Source of the DNA: Bacillota bacterium
GTDB taxonomy: Bacteria > Bacillota > Limnochordia > JAAZLZ01
DNA: 6,525 bases
Direction of reading: 5' to 3'
Assembly: GCA_012799075.1 (NCBI GenBank)
Contig: JAAZLZ010000157.1
Coordinates: 1 to 6,525, forward strand
Part shown: piece after piece, positions 1-6,502 of the stretch
Position numbering within the stretch: position 1 is the stretch's first letter
Layout of the letters: each line of letters opens with the position of its first letter
Position numbers and translations under genes: made by a program
The notes under the pieces: generated by a model
What the model was told of the DNA's origin: nothing
Database searches by the model: none
The model's input: the letters and a program-made list of their open reading frames with translations, nothing else

Positions 1-1
1 C

Positions 2-460
2 GGCCTGGCAAGCTTCGAGCCGACGGAAATGCGTCTGCAAATTGAGGAGCTGCCCTGTGGGGCAACTGTGTTGAATGATGCCTACAATGCAAGCCCGGCA
101 TCGATGCAAGCTGCCTTGGAGACTTTGCGGAACTTGGCCGCGGGTTTCAAGATCGCCGTCTTGGGGGATATGCTGGAGCTAGGTCCCCAGACCGTCCAGC
201 TCCATCGGGCTGTGGGCAAAACAGCCGCGGCCATTGTCGACTACCTGGTCGTGGTGGGGCCCTTGGGGGCCGAAATTGCCCAGGGAGCACTATCGGCTGG
301 TCTTTCCAACAAACAGGTGGCCATTTGTTCTGACAATCGGGCCGTCCTAGAGCAGGTGGCCAGTATTCTTCGGCCTGGAGTTACAGTCCTGGTCAAAGGC
401 TCCCGGGGAATGCGCCTTGAGGAGATCGTGGAAGGCTTGCGGAAGGGGTTGGTCCCATGA
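2..460 (+). CDS. murF: MurF, UDP-MurNAc-tripeptide--D-Ala-D-Ala ligase (C-terminal part only)
   Basis: This is the last 152 codons of murF; the start lies outside the window. MurF is the cytoplasmic ATP-dependent ligase that adds the D-Ala-D-Ala dipeptide to UDP-MurNAc-tripeptide, the last soluble step of precursor synthesis. The visible part corresponds to the C-terminal Mur ligase domain; the ATP-binding P-loop of the central domain would be upstream. Family signatures, numbered from the first codon seen, are NDAYNASP (25-32), LGDMLELG (54-61) and KGSRGMRLE (132-140). MurF is chosen over MurE or MurD because of the NDAYNA(S/N)P plus KGSRGMRLE pair and because mraY follows directly, the usual dcw order. 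The stop TGA overlaps the mraY start as ATGA, which suggests translational coupling. The C-terminus ends shortly after the last motif, as is usual, with no sign of damage. Confidence 0.95.
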   Translation, partial: GLASFEPTEMRLQIEELPCGATVLNDAYNASPASMQAALETLRNLAAGFKIAVLGDMLELGPQTVQLHRAVGKTAAAIVDYLVVVGPLGAEIAQGALSAGLSNKQVAICSDNRAVLEQVASILRPGVTVLVKGSRGMRLEEIVEGLRKGLVP

Positions 461-1446
461 TGCGCGTGGCCTATGCAACGGTGGCGGCCTTCATGATCAC
501 CTTGCTTTTGGGACCGGCCACCATCGGTTATTTGCGACGGTTGAAATTCGGCCAGACGATAAGAGATGACGGGCCCCAAACCCACCTGAAGAAAAGCGGC
601 GTGCCCACTATGGGCGGGGTGCTCATTATTTTTGCCTACTTTATTTCTACTTGGTTCTTTGCTTTGCCCAACCGACGGGTCTCTTACGCGTTGTTGGTGG
701 CCATTTCCTACGGGATTATTGGACTGTTGGATGATTTTATCATCGTCGTTGCCAAAAGGCCCTTGGGCCTTAGGGCCCGCTACAAGGCTGCAGCTGAGGT
801 GGTCGTTGCGTTGCTTCTGGCTTTGTATGCATTAACAGAGCCGGATCTGGGGCCGCACCTGTTGGTGCCTTTTACAGGGCAATTCATCCAGCTGCCCCCC
901 GGACCCTTCGTTGTATTGGTCCTGTTTGTGGTGGTGGGGGCAGCCAACGGGGTCAATCTCACCGATGGCCTGGACGGATTGGCTGCCGGATCGACGGCGG
1001 TGGCCGCGGCAGCCTATGGGCTGATAGCCGCATCCTTAGGACAAACGGAACTGGCCGTTTTGGCTGGGGCCGTAACCGGAGCTTGTGTGGGATTTTCCTG
1101 GTTCAATACCCATCCGGCCCAGATGTTTATGGGGGATACTGGTTCTTTGAGCCTTGGCGGGGTTTTAGGGTCCTTGGCGGTGTTGACCCAGACAGAGCTC
1201 TTCTTGCCCTTGGTGGGGGGGATCTTCGTCCTTGAGACCTTGTCGGTAATCATTCAAGTGGTGTATTTTCGTCTGACCAAGGGAAGGCGCATCTTCCGGA
1301 TGAGTCCTTTGCATCACCACTTTGAACTCAAGGGTTGGGCTGAACCTAAGGTGGTAACCCGCTTTTGGATTTTGGCCCTGATGTTTGCCCTCCTGGGGTT
1401 GTTTGCCCTACCGGGGGCTAAGGTATTGGTTTTCTTACCAAGCTGA
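457..1446 (+). CDS. mraY: MraY, phospho-MurNAc-pentapeptide transferase
   Basis: MraY is an integral membrane enzyme that transfers phospho-MurNAc-pentapeptide from UDP onto undecaprenyl phosphate, giving lipid I. The 329-residue length is normal for the family. Signatures appear in order: PTMGG (50-54), the Asp pair in GLLDDF (D92, D93), LGLRARYK (103-110), NGVNLTDGLDGLA (164-176), GFSWFN (212-217), MGDTGSL (225-231) and the HHHFE motif (286-290). The Asp pair and the Asp residues of the later motifs belong to the known Mg2+ and active-site set of the family. Many hydrophobic stretches fit the ten-helix fold. Two Met codons are adjacent at 457 and 460; 457 is taken because it overlaps the murF stop and lies 8 bases after a GGAAGGGG ribosome site (441-448) inside murF. 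In the standard dcw order murD would come next, but ftsW follows instead. Confidence 0.98.
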   Translation: MMRVAYATVAAFMITLLLGPATIGYLRRLKFGQTIRDDGPQTHLKKSGVPTMGGVLIIFAYFISTWFFALPNRRVSYALLVAISYGIIGLLDDFIIVVAKRPLGLRARYKAAAEVVVALLLALYALTEPDLGPHLLVPFTGQFIQLPPGPFVVLVLFVVVGAANGVNLTDGLDGLAAGSTAVAAAAYGLIAASLGQTELAVLAGAVTGACVGFSWFNTHPAQMFMGDTGSLSLGGVLGSLAVLTQTELFLPLVGGIFVLETLSVIIQVVYFRLTKGRRIFRMSPLHHHFELKGWAEPKVVTRFWILALMFALLGLFALPGAKVLVFLPS

Positions 1447-1461
1447 GGGAGGGAGCAGCCC

Positions 1462-2553
1462 ATGGAAGGGAAAAGGGGTACGCCCGACCTGGCCATTATT
1501 TTGATAACCATTGTTCTTCTCGGCATTGGAGTTGTGATGGTCTTCAGCGCCAGTTCGGTGGCCAGCCTAATGGAGCATAAGGATCCCTACTACTATCTTA
1601 AGCGTCAGCTCCTTTGGGCAGCCTTGGGTTTACTTGGCATGGGGATCTTATCCCAGTTGGACTACCGGTTCTATCGCCGACTTGCTTTGCCGGGGATTGT
1701 AATGAGCTTGATCCTGCTGGGGACGGTACTGGTGGTCGGACCCCTCATCGGGGGCTCCCGTCGCTGGCTCCCCCTAGGGGTCACCGGATTTCAGCCATCG
1801 GAACTGGCCAAGCTTTGCATGGTCATCTTTGTTGCAGACTACTGTGACCGTCGGCGGGGGAGTTTGCGCTACTTTTTTACCGGGTTTGTGCCGCCTCTAC
1901 TGGTTGTCGTCGCCGTTGTTGGCTTGATTCTGCTGGAGCCGGACTTCGGCACCGGTGCCGTGGTATTCATGAATGCCATGATTATGCTCTTCGGGGCTGG
2001 GGCCTCCATCTGGCACATGATCCTGGTGGTCCTGGCAGCTGTGCCCGGTCTGCTGGTCCTGATCATCAAGGCCCCTTACCGGCTGCGCCGCCTGCTCGCC
2101 TTCATCGACCCCTGGGCCGATCCACTGGATTCCGGCTGGAACATCATCCAATCCTTGCTGGCCATCGGTTCAGGGGGACTGTTTGGCCTTGGGCTTGGGC
2201 AGGGCCGTGAGAAATACCTATACCTTCCCGAGGCCCACACCGACTTCATTTTCGCTATTCTCGGAGAGGAACTGGGCTTTCTCGGGGCGGCAACGGTGGT
2301 TTTGCTCTTTTTCCTTTTTGCCTGGCGAGGCTTAAAGATAGCCCTGGGTTCGCCGGACTTTTTTGGCTGCATGCTGGCCCTTGGCATCACCAGCATGGTG
2401 GCCTTCCAGGCTTTGCTGAACATTGGGGTGGTTACGGGCTCCCTGCCCATTACGGGCATTACCCTGCCCTTCATTAGTTTTGGAGGATCATCCCTGACGA
2501 TTACTTTGGCCGGGGTGGGCATCTTGCTCAACATTTCCCGGTGGAGGGCTTGA
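1462..2553 (+). CDS. ftsW: FtsW/SpoVE, SEDS-family lipid II polymerase
   Basis: This 363-residue polytopic membrane protein belongs to the SEDS family (FtsW, RodA, SpoVE). These proteins polymerise lipid II into glycan strands together with a partner class B penicillin-binding protein. Signatures in order are FSASS (28-32), GGSRRWLPLG (97-106), FQPSELAK (110-117), LEPDFGT (158-164), IDPWADPLDSGWN (215-227), YLPEAHTDFIF (254-264) and PITGITLPFISFGGSS (329-344). Asp261 of HTDFIF falls in the motif where the essential Asp of SEDS polymerases has been mapped. RodA is less likely, given the LPEAHTDFIF and PFISFGGSS forms and the position between mraY and murG. SpoVE is a close paralogue of FtsW that sits at this locus in Bacillus, with similar length; sequence inspection alone cannot separate the two. 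A GGGAGG ribosome site (1447-1452) starts right after the mraY stop, 9 bases before the ATG. Confidence 0.95.
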   Translation: MEGKRGTPDLAIILITIVLLGIGVVMVFSASSVASLMEHKDPYYYLKRQLLWAALGLLGMGILSQLDYRFYRRLALPGIVMSLILLGTVLVVGPLIGGSRRWLPLGVTGFQPSELAKLCMVIFVADYCDRRRGSLRYFFTGFVPPLLVVVAVVGLILLEPDFGTGAVVFMNAMIMLFGAGASIWHMILVVLAAVPGLLVLIIKAPYRLRRLLAFIDPWADPLDSGWNIIQSLLAIGSGGLFGLGLGQGREKYLYLPEAHTDFIFAILGEELGFLGAATVVLLFFLFAWRGLKIALGSPDFFGCMLALGITSMVAFQALLNIGVVTGSLPITGITLPFISFGGSSLTITLAGVGILLNISRWRA

Positions 2554-2554
2554 G

Positions 2555-3676
2555 ATGAGACTACTCATAGCCGCCGGCGGCACCGGAGGACATATTTATC
2601 CGGGGATGACCATTGCCCAGGTCTGGCAGGCTCGCCATCCCGAAGGAGAGGTTCTCTTTGTGGGAACAGCCCGCGGGTTGGAGAAGGACATCATCCCGCG
2701 AAACGGTTGGCCCTTAGAACTCATCCGGTCAGCTCCTTTAAGCCGAAAACCCTCCTGGGAGACGGTCAAAAGTCTGGGGCTTGCCGTCTTGGGTCTGGGG
2801 GACTCGCTCCGGGTGCTTAGGGCCTTTCGGCCTGATGTGGTTGTCGGCACCGGCGGTTATGCAGCTGGACCGGTCTTGGCCGCAGCCCTCCTGCAGGGGC
2901 TGCCTACCCTCATTCAAGAGCAAAACGCCTTTCCCGGCTTGACCAATCGCCTGCTATCCCGGTTTGCCGGGGCGGTGGCGCTAGGTTACGCCGATGCTGC
3001 CAAGCACCTTTCCCCTAAGGCCCGAATCTTCGTGACGGGCAACCCTATCCGGCCGGAAATCGTGGCCAGGGAAAGGGATGAGGGACTCCACTACTTGGGG
3101 CTGAGGGGAAACAAAAGAATCGTGCTGGTATTGGGGGCTAGTCAAGGAGCCCGTACCATCAACAACGCGATGACTGAGGTGTTTCCTTCATTTTTGCAGC
3201 GACGGGACCTGATATTCATTCACCAAACGGGGAAGGACGACTACCAACGGGTGGCAGGGGCCTTGAGGGAATACGCATCAGGCAGCCCCAAGGGTGATGG
3301 CACCCTCTTTGGCAACGTCTGGGTGCTGCCCTACATCCACGACATGCCGGAAGTCCTTGCCTGTGTGGATTTAGTTGTGGCTCGGGCGGGAGCCATTTCC
3401 ATCGCGGAGCTGACTGCCCGGGGGCTGCCCTGCATACTGGTGCCCTTTCCCTTTGCCGCCGAGAATCACCAGGAGAAAAACGCCCGTGTACTGGAGCGGG
3501 AGGGGGCAGGGGCGGTCATCTTGGACCATGAGCTGACGGGCCCATTCCTCTTTGAGACCCTCCAGGGGCTGTTGGAGGATGGGCAGCGGCTCCAAAGGAT
3601 GGCGGCCAACAGCCGCCGTTTGGGTCGGCCCCAGGCCGCTTGGGAAATCGTTGACCTGTTGGACTCCCTCCTTTAA
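2555..3676 (+). CDS. murG: MurG, UDP-GlcNAc:lipid I GlcNAc transferase
   Basis: MurG is the membrane-associated GT-B glycosyltransferase that adds GlcNAc to lipid I on the cytoplasmic face, making lipid II. The 373 residues are close to the usual length. The N-terminal domain shows the glycine loop GGTGGHIYPG (8-17), the second loop GTGGYAAGP (98-106) and QEQNAFPG (121-128, with the conserved Asn124). The C-terminal UDP-GlcNAc-binding domain shows TGNPIR (161-166), LGASQGA (193-199), HQTGKDDY (223-230), and ARAGAISIAELTARGLP (276-292, with the conserved Glu285), then AENHQEKNA (302-310). The ATG lies one base after the ftsW stop, with a GGAGGG ribosome site (2543-2548) inside the ftsW 3' end, so the two are probably translationally coupled. 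The gene ends with tandem stops TAA TAG and is followed by the only sizeable spacer between genes in the cluster. Confidence 0.98.
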   Translation: MRLLIAAGGTGGHIYPGMTIAQVWQARHPEGEVLFVGTARGLEKDIIPRNGWPLELIRSAPLSRKPSWETVKSLGLAVLGLGDSLRVLRAFRPDVVVGTGGYAAGPVLAAALLQGLPTLIQEQNAFPGLTNRLLSRFAGAVALGYADAAKHLSPKARIFVTGNPIRPEIVARERDEGLHYLGLRGNKRIVLVLGASQGARTINNAMTEVFPSFLQRRDLIFIHQTGKDDYQRVAGALREYASGSPKGDGTLFGNVWVLPYIHDMPEVLACVDLVVARAGAISIAELTARGLPCILVPFPFAAENHQEKNARVLEREGAGAVILDHELTGPFLFETLQGLLEDGQRLQRMAANSRRLGRPQAAWEIVDLLDSLL

Positions 3677-3776
3677 TAGTTGCTGTGGACAAGCAGGGGT
3701 GTAACGGACCTAGCCTAGGTGGCATAGGATAAGGTGTAGTTGCCCGAAACCCCGCTAAAAGAAAGGAAGTGAGACT
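3677..3776 (+). other. murG-murC spacer with inverted repeats
   Basis: These 100 bases hold no gene but do hold symmetry. ACCTAGCCTAGGT (3708-3720) is a perfect 13-base palindrome around a central C; as RNA it could form a 5-bp stem with a GCC loop. An outer pairing joins 3692-3700 to 3749-3756 (8 bp with one bulged A at 3695), and a short 4-bp helix pairs 3721-3724 with 3741-3744. Together they can be drawn as a three-way junction ending 7 bases before the murC ribosome site. TGGACA at 3686-3691 resembles a -35 box, but the best -10 at a tolerable distance (TAGCCT, 3711-3716, 19-base spacing) matches only three consensus positions and lies in the palindrome. I see no U-tract typical of a terminator. 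The function is unknown, and the folds are drawn by eye. Confidence 0.45.
3764..3769 (+). promoter_or_regulatory. Ribosome binding site that sets the TTG start of murC
   Basis: AGGAAG lies 7 bases before TTG at 3777. No in-frame ATG or GTG lies nearby that would keep the conserved glycine loop at its usual distance from the N-terminus. A GTG at 3770 is in another frame and meets a stop three codons later. The site therefore supports TTG as the murC start. Confidence 0.75.
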
Positions 3777-5210
3777 TTGAAGCCCTATTCCAGCTTGCAT
3801 TTCGTCGGTATCGGCGGGGCGGGGATGAGCGGTATTGCCCGTCTTTTTTTAAGCAGGGGCGTTCACGTAACCGGGTCGGATGTGGTGGAATCGGACCGGA
3901 TCGTCGACCTGAGGCAACGGGGGGCGGTGATTAAAATCGGCCATGCCCCGGAGAACGTCGGGTCCCCCGATGTGGTGGTGGTCTCCTCGGCCATTGCCAA
4001 GGGGAATCCCGAGCTGAAAGCCGCCCATGACCGATCGATACCGGTTGTCACCCGGGCGGAAATGCTCGGGGAATTGATGGCCGATTACTATGGCATTGCC
4101 ATCGCCGGCACCCACGGCAAGACGACTACCACCTCGATGGTCGGATTGATGCTTGCCAACTGCGGGGCCGATCCGATGGTGGTCATTGGCGGTGAGGTCC
4201 TGGACATCGGCTCTAACGTGCGTCTTGGGAATGGCAAATACTTCGTTGCCGAAGCCGATGAAAGTGATGGTTCCTTTCTCAAGTTGAGACCCCAAATGGG
4301 TGTTATTACCAACATAGAGGCGGATCACTTGGAAAACTATGGGTCTCTCGAAGCCATCGTGGACGCTTTTGACCGCTTTCTACAGGGACTCTCCATAGCC
4401 ATCTTGGGGATTGATGACCCTCGCGTGGCGGGCCTTGCGGCCAGGGCCAAAATGCCCCTGGCAACCTATGGCCTGGGAGGGGGGGATGTTTTTGCAACTG
4501 ACGTCCGGCTCCATCCAAAGGGGGCGGCCTGTACCGTTCACTTCCGGGATGATGTATTGGGGCGGCTTGAATTGAAGGTTCCCGGTGTACATAATATCAT
4601 GAATGCCTTGGGTGCAGTAGCAGTAGGCGTTTCCCTGGGCTACCCCTTCGAACCCATCAAGGAGTCCTTGGCTAAGTTTTCAGGGGCCTGTCGACGGTTT
4701 GAAGTCCTGGGGGATGTGGGCGGCATCCTAGTGGTAGACGATTATGCCCACCATCCGACGGAGATTCAAGTCACCCTGGCGGCGGCTCAGACCTTAGGAA
4801 GGCGGGTGGTGACTATCTTCCAGCCCCATCGCTATACCCGCACCCTTTATCTAGAGGACGCATTAGTACGATCCTTCGACAACGCGGACCAGGTGATATT
4901 CACGGAGATTTATCCGGCCGGGGAGCAAGCCATCCCGGGTGTGTCGGGGGAGAAGTTGGCTCAGCTGGTGGGGAAGCGGCGGGGCCGGGGAGTGCATTTC
5001 GTTCCTAAACTGGGAGAAATCCCAACTCTTTTGCAGGAGCTTTGTCAGCCAGGGGATCTGGTCTTGACCATGGGGGCAGGGGATGTTCACCGGGTTGCCC
5101 ATGCCTATCTGGAACAATTACGCACTGCTGCAGTGTCCATCGGAGGTGTGTGCCTTGGAGAGACTGGTAATCCGCGGAGGCATTCCCCTCAAGGGCAAAA
5201 TCCGCGTTAG
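3777..5210 (+). CDS. murC: MurC, UDP-MurNAc--L-alanine ligase (TTG start)
   Basis: MurC is the cytoplasmic ATP-dependent ligase that joins L-Ala to UDP-MurNAc, the first step of stem-peptide assembly. The N-terminal substrate domain has VGIGGAGMSGIA (10-21). The ATPase domain has the P-loop GTHGKTTTTS (111-120), EADESDGSF (159-167) and NIEADHLENYG (179-189). The C-terminal domain has FSGACRRFE (301-309), DDYAHHPTE (321-329), FQPHRYTRT (348-356), YPAGE (379-383) and TMGAGDV (431-437). Together these distinguish MurC from MurD, MurE, MurF and Mpl. The start is TTG, giving MKPYSS just before the glycine loop. Homologous sequence seems to end near AHAYLEQL (441-448). About 28 further residues, rich in Gly, Arg and Pro, form a tail whose last 18 or so codons overlap murA in another frame. 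This tail is probably read-through to the first available stop rather than a functional domain. murB, often next to murC in Bacillota and clostridial clusters, is absent here. Confidence 0.97.
   Translation: MKPYSSLHFVGIGGAGMSGIARLFLSRGVHVTGSDVVESDRIVDLRQRGAVIKIGHAPENVGSPDVVVVSSAIAKGNPELKAAHDRSIPVVTRAEMLGELMADYYGIAIAGTHGKTTTTSMVGLMLANCGADPMVVIGGEVLDIGSNVRLGNGKYFVAEADESDGSFLKLRPQMGVITNIEADHLENYGSLEAIVDAFDRFLQGLSIAILGIDDPRVAGLAARAKMPLATYGLGGGDVFATDVRLHPKGAACTVHFRDDVLGRLELKVPGVHNIMNALGAVAVGVSLGYPFEPIKESLAKFSGACRRFEVLGDVGGILVVDDYAHHPTEIQVTLAAAQTLGRRVVTIFQPHRYTRTLYLEDALVRSFDNADQVIFTEIYPAGEQAIPGVSGEKLAQLVGKRRGRGVHFVPKLGEIPTLLQELCQPGDLVLTMGAGDVHRVAHAYLEQLRTAAVSIGGVCLGETGNPRRHSPQGQNPR
5142..5147 (+). 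promoter_or_regulatory. Ribosome binding site that sets the TTG start of murA
   Basis: GGAGGT lies inside the 3' end of murC, 7 bases before TTG at 5155. It decides between that TTG and the longer alternative from ATG at 5083, which would add 24 residues unlike any MurA N-terminus and lacks an equally good site. GTG at 5146 overlaps the binding site itself and can be excluded. Confidence 0.85.
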
Positions 5211-6426
5211 TGGAGCCAAGAATGCCGTTCTAAAACTGATGTGTGCCGCCCTGCTCGGCAATGAGCCGTGCTGCATCCGCAATGTGCCCCGGATCAAAGA
5301 CGTGGAGACCATGTGTGATGTGCTCCGCAGTCTGGGGGCCCAGGTAGATTGGCGGGGCAGCAGCCTGCGGATCGAAGTCCTCGATAAGCTGGATTATACC
5401 GCGCCCCATGAATTGATCAAAAGCATGCGGGCCTCAATCCAGGTAATGGGGCCCTTGTTGGTGAGGCTAGGCAAGGTGAGGGTGTCCCTGCCTGGGGGCT
5501 GTGCTATTGGCGATCGGCCCATCGATATGCATCTTCTGGGACTCCGGGCCCTTGGAGCCCGGGTCTGGGAGGATCAAGGCTATGTCTACGCCCAAGGGGA
5601 GCGCCTTGAGGGAGCCGAGATCCATCTAGATTATCCAAGTGTGGGAGCGACGGAGAACTTGATGATGGCCGCCGCCATGGCCCGGGGCAGGACGATTATC
5701 CAAAACGCTGCCATGGAACCGGAAATCGTCGAATCCCAGGAATTCCTCAATCAAATGGGAGCCCGGATCCGGGGTGCGGGGACCAACCAGATCGAAATCG
5801 ACGGTGTGGAGGAGCTAGGGGGGGCTGACTACCAGGTTATCCCCGATCGGGTGGAAGCTGGCAGCTACATGCTGGCGACAGCCATTACCGGGGGCGATTT
5901 GACCATCGAGGGTGCTGTGGCGGATCACTTGGGCGCGGTTACCCACAAGCTCCTTGAGGCCGGGGTGGAGTTGGAATGCCTCGATGGGGAGACAATCCGG
6001 GTGCGCCGAACCGATTGCGTGCGTCCTTTCCATCTGCGGACTAGACCCTATCCAGGCTTCCCCACCGACCTGCAGCCCCAGTTTGTTGCCTTGGCCACCA
6101 TTGCCCAGGGGATAAGCATCATCACCGAGGAGATTTACAACAACCGGCTCAAACATGTGGCCGAACTGCGACGCATGGGCGCGGACATAGTTGTTGAGGG
6201 CCAGACGGCCATCATCCGGGGTGTGGCAAGGCTCTCCGGGGCTGTGGTATCGGTGCCGGATCTGCGGGCGGGGGCGGCATTGGTGCTGGCGGGACTTGGA
6301 GCTGAAGGGGAGACGGTGGTGGAGGATGTGGGCCACATCGACCGCGGCTACGAGGGGATTGAACAGAAGCTGGCGGGGGTAGGAGCCCAAATCCGTCGGG
6401 AAGGGATCGAGGAAAGGGCTTGTTAA
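5155..6426 (+). CDS. murA: MurA, UDP-GlcNAc 1-carboxyvinyltransferase (TTG start)
   Basis: MurA is the cytoplasmic enzyme that transfers enolpyruvate from PEP to UDP-GlcNAc, the committed step of peptidoglycan synthesis. From TTG at 5155 the protein has 423 residues, the usual size, and begins MERLVIRGG like typical family members. Residues match the functional set known from E. coli almost number for number: K22 and N23 (SGAKNA), the mobile-loop cysteine in LPGGCAIGDRP (C116, equivalent to Cys115), D305 in FPTDLQ, R331 in NNRLKHV, D369 and R371 in PDLRAG, and R397 in HIDRGYE. The two-domain repeat fold fits the length. The catalytic Cys is present, so the enzyme is expected to be a normal fosfomycin target; this is inferred from the family. 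The gene overlaps murC by 56 bases and is probably coupled to it. Many Bacillota carry two MurA paralogues, and which one this is cannot be told here. Confidence 0.97.
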   Translation: MERLVIRGGIPLKGKIRVSGAKNAVLKLMCAALLGNEPCCIRNVPRIKDVETMCDVLRSLGAQVDWRGSSLRIEVLDKLDYTAPHELIKSMRASIQVMGPLLVRLGKVRVSLPGGCAIGDRPIDMHLLGLRALGARVWEDQGYVYAQGERLEGAEIHLDYPSVGATENLMMAAAMARGRTIIQNAAMEPEIVESQEFLNQMGARIRGAGTNQIEIDGVEELGGADYQVIPDRVEAGSYMLATAITGGDLTIEGAVADHLGAVTHKLLEAGVELECLDGETIRVRRTDCVRPFHLRTRPYPGFPTDLQPQFVALATIAQGISIITEEIYNNRLKHVAELRRMGADIVVEGQTAIIRGVARLSGAVVSVPDLRAGAALVLAGLGAEGETVVEDVGHIDRGYEGIEQKLAGVGAQIRREGIEERAC

Positions 6427-6429
6427 ATC

Positions 6430-6458
6430 TTTCATGAGCTGCTCGGTTATGGTATAAT
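6430..6458 (+). promoter_or_regulatory. Extended -10 promoter after murA
   Basis: A perfect TATAAT (6453-6458) is preceded by TG one base upstream (TGG TATAAT), the extended -10 form used by the main vegetative sigma factor. At 17-base spacing the -35 hexamer is TTTCAT (6430-6435), a weak match, but an extended -10 can compensate. A transcript would start near 6465, about 40 bases before the candidate ATG at 6503. The promoter begins only four bases after the murA stop. It suggests that the next gene has its own transcription in addition to any read-through; no terminator is visible between murA and this site. Confidence 0.7.
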
Positions 6459-6502
6459 CAGCGTAAGCGAGACTATCCGCCCGTAGACTAGGGGTTGAGA
6501 CT

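Noticed and set aside
1462..2553. Assigning the SEDS gene specifically as SpoVE and hence the organism as a spore former
   Set aside because: Length and position fit SpoVE, but FtsW and SpoVE share all the visible motifs, and nothing else in the window speaks to sporulation.
3845..3873. T TTT TTA slippery heptamer in frame near the start of murC (3845-3851), with an imperfect stem downstream (from 3871)
   Set aside because: A -1 shift would end at a TAA near 3930 and give only a short truncated product. The stem starts about 19 bases away, further than typical stimulatory structures, and is broken by a bulge and a mismatch. Probably a chance T-run in Leu-Phe-Leu codons.
5083..5154. Longer murA reading from ATG 5083, giving 447 residues
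   Set aside because: The extra 24 residues do not resemble a MurA N-terminus and lie over conserved murC sequence (GDVHRVAHAYLEQL). TTG 5155 has a well-spaced GGAGGT and puts the catalytic residues at the family's usual positions.
1215..5824. Seven-G runs in mraY (1215-1221), murC (4479-4485) and murA (5818-5824), considered as phase-variable tracts
   Set aside because: The runs encode Gly-Gly in G-rich genes that are expected to be essential, where on/off switching would be lethal. All three genes are intact in frame. At most they are spots to check for sequencing error.
5815..6435. Long open frame on the - strand opposite murA (206 codons)
   Set aside because: It lies wholly opposite conserved murA codons, shows no recognisable protein family, and has no convincing promoter or ribosome site. 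It is an expected shadow in GC-rich coding DNA; the same holds for - strand frames at 3849-4328 and 2076-2534.
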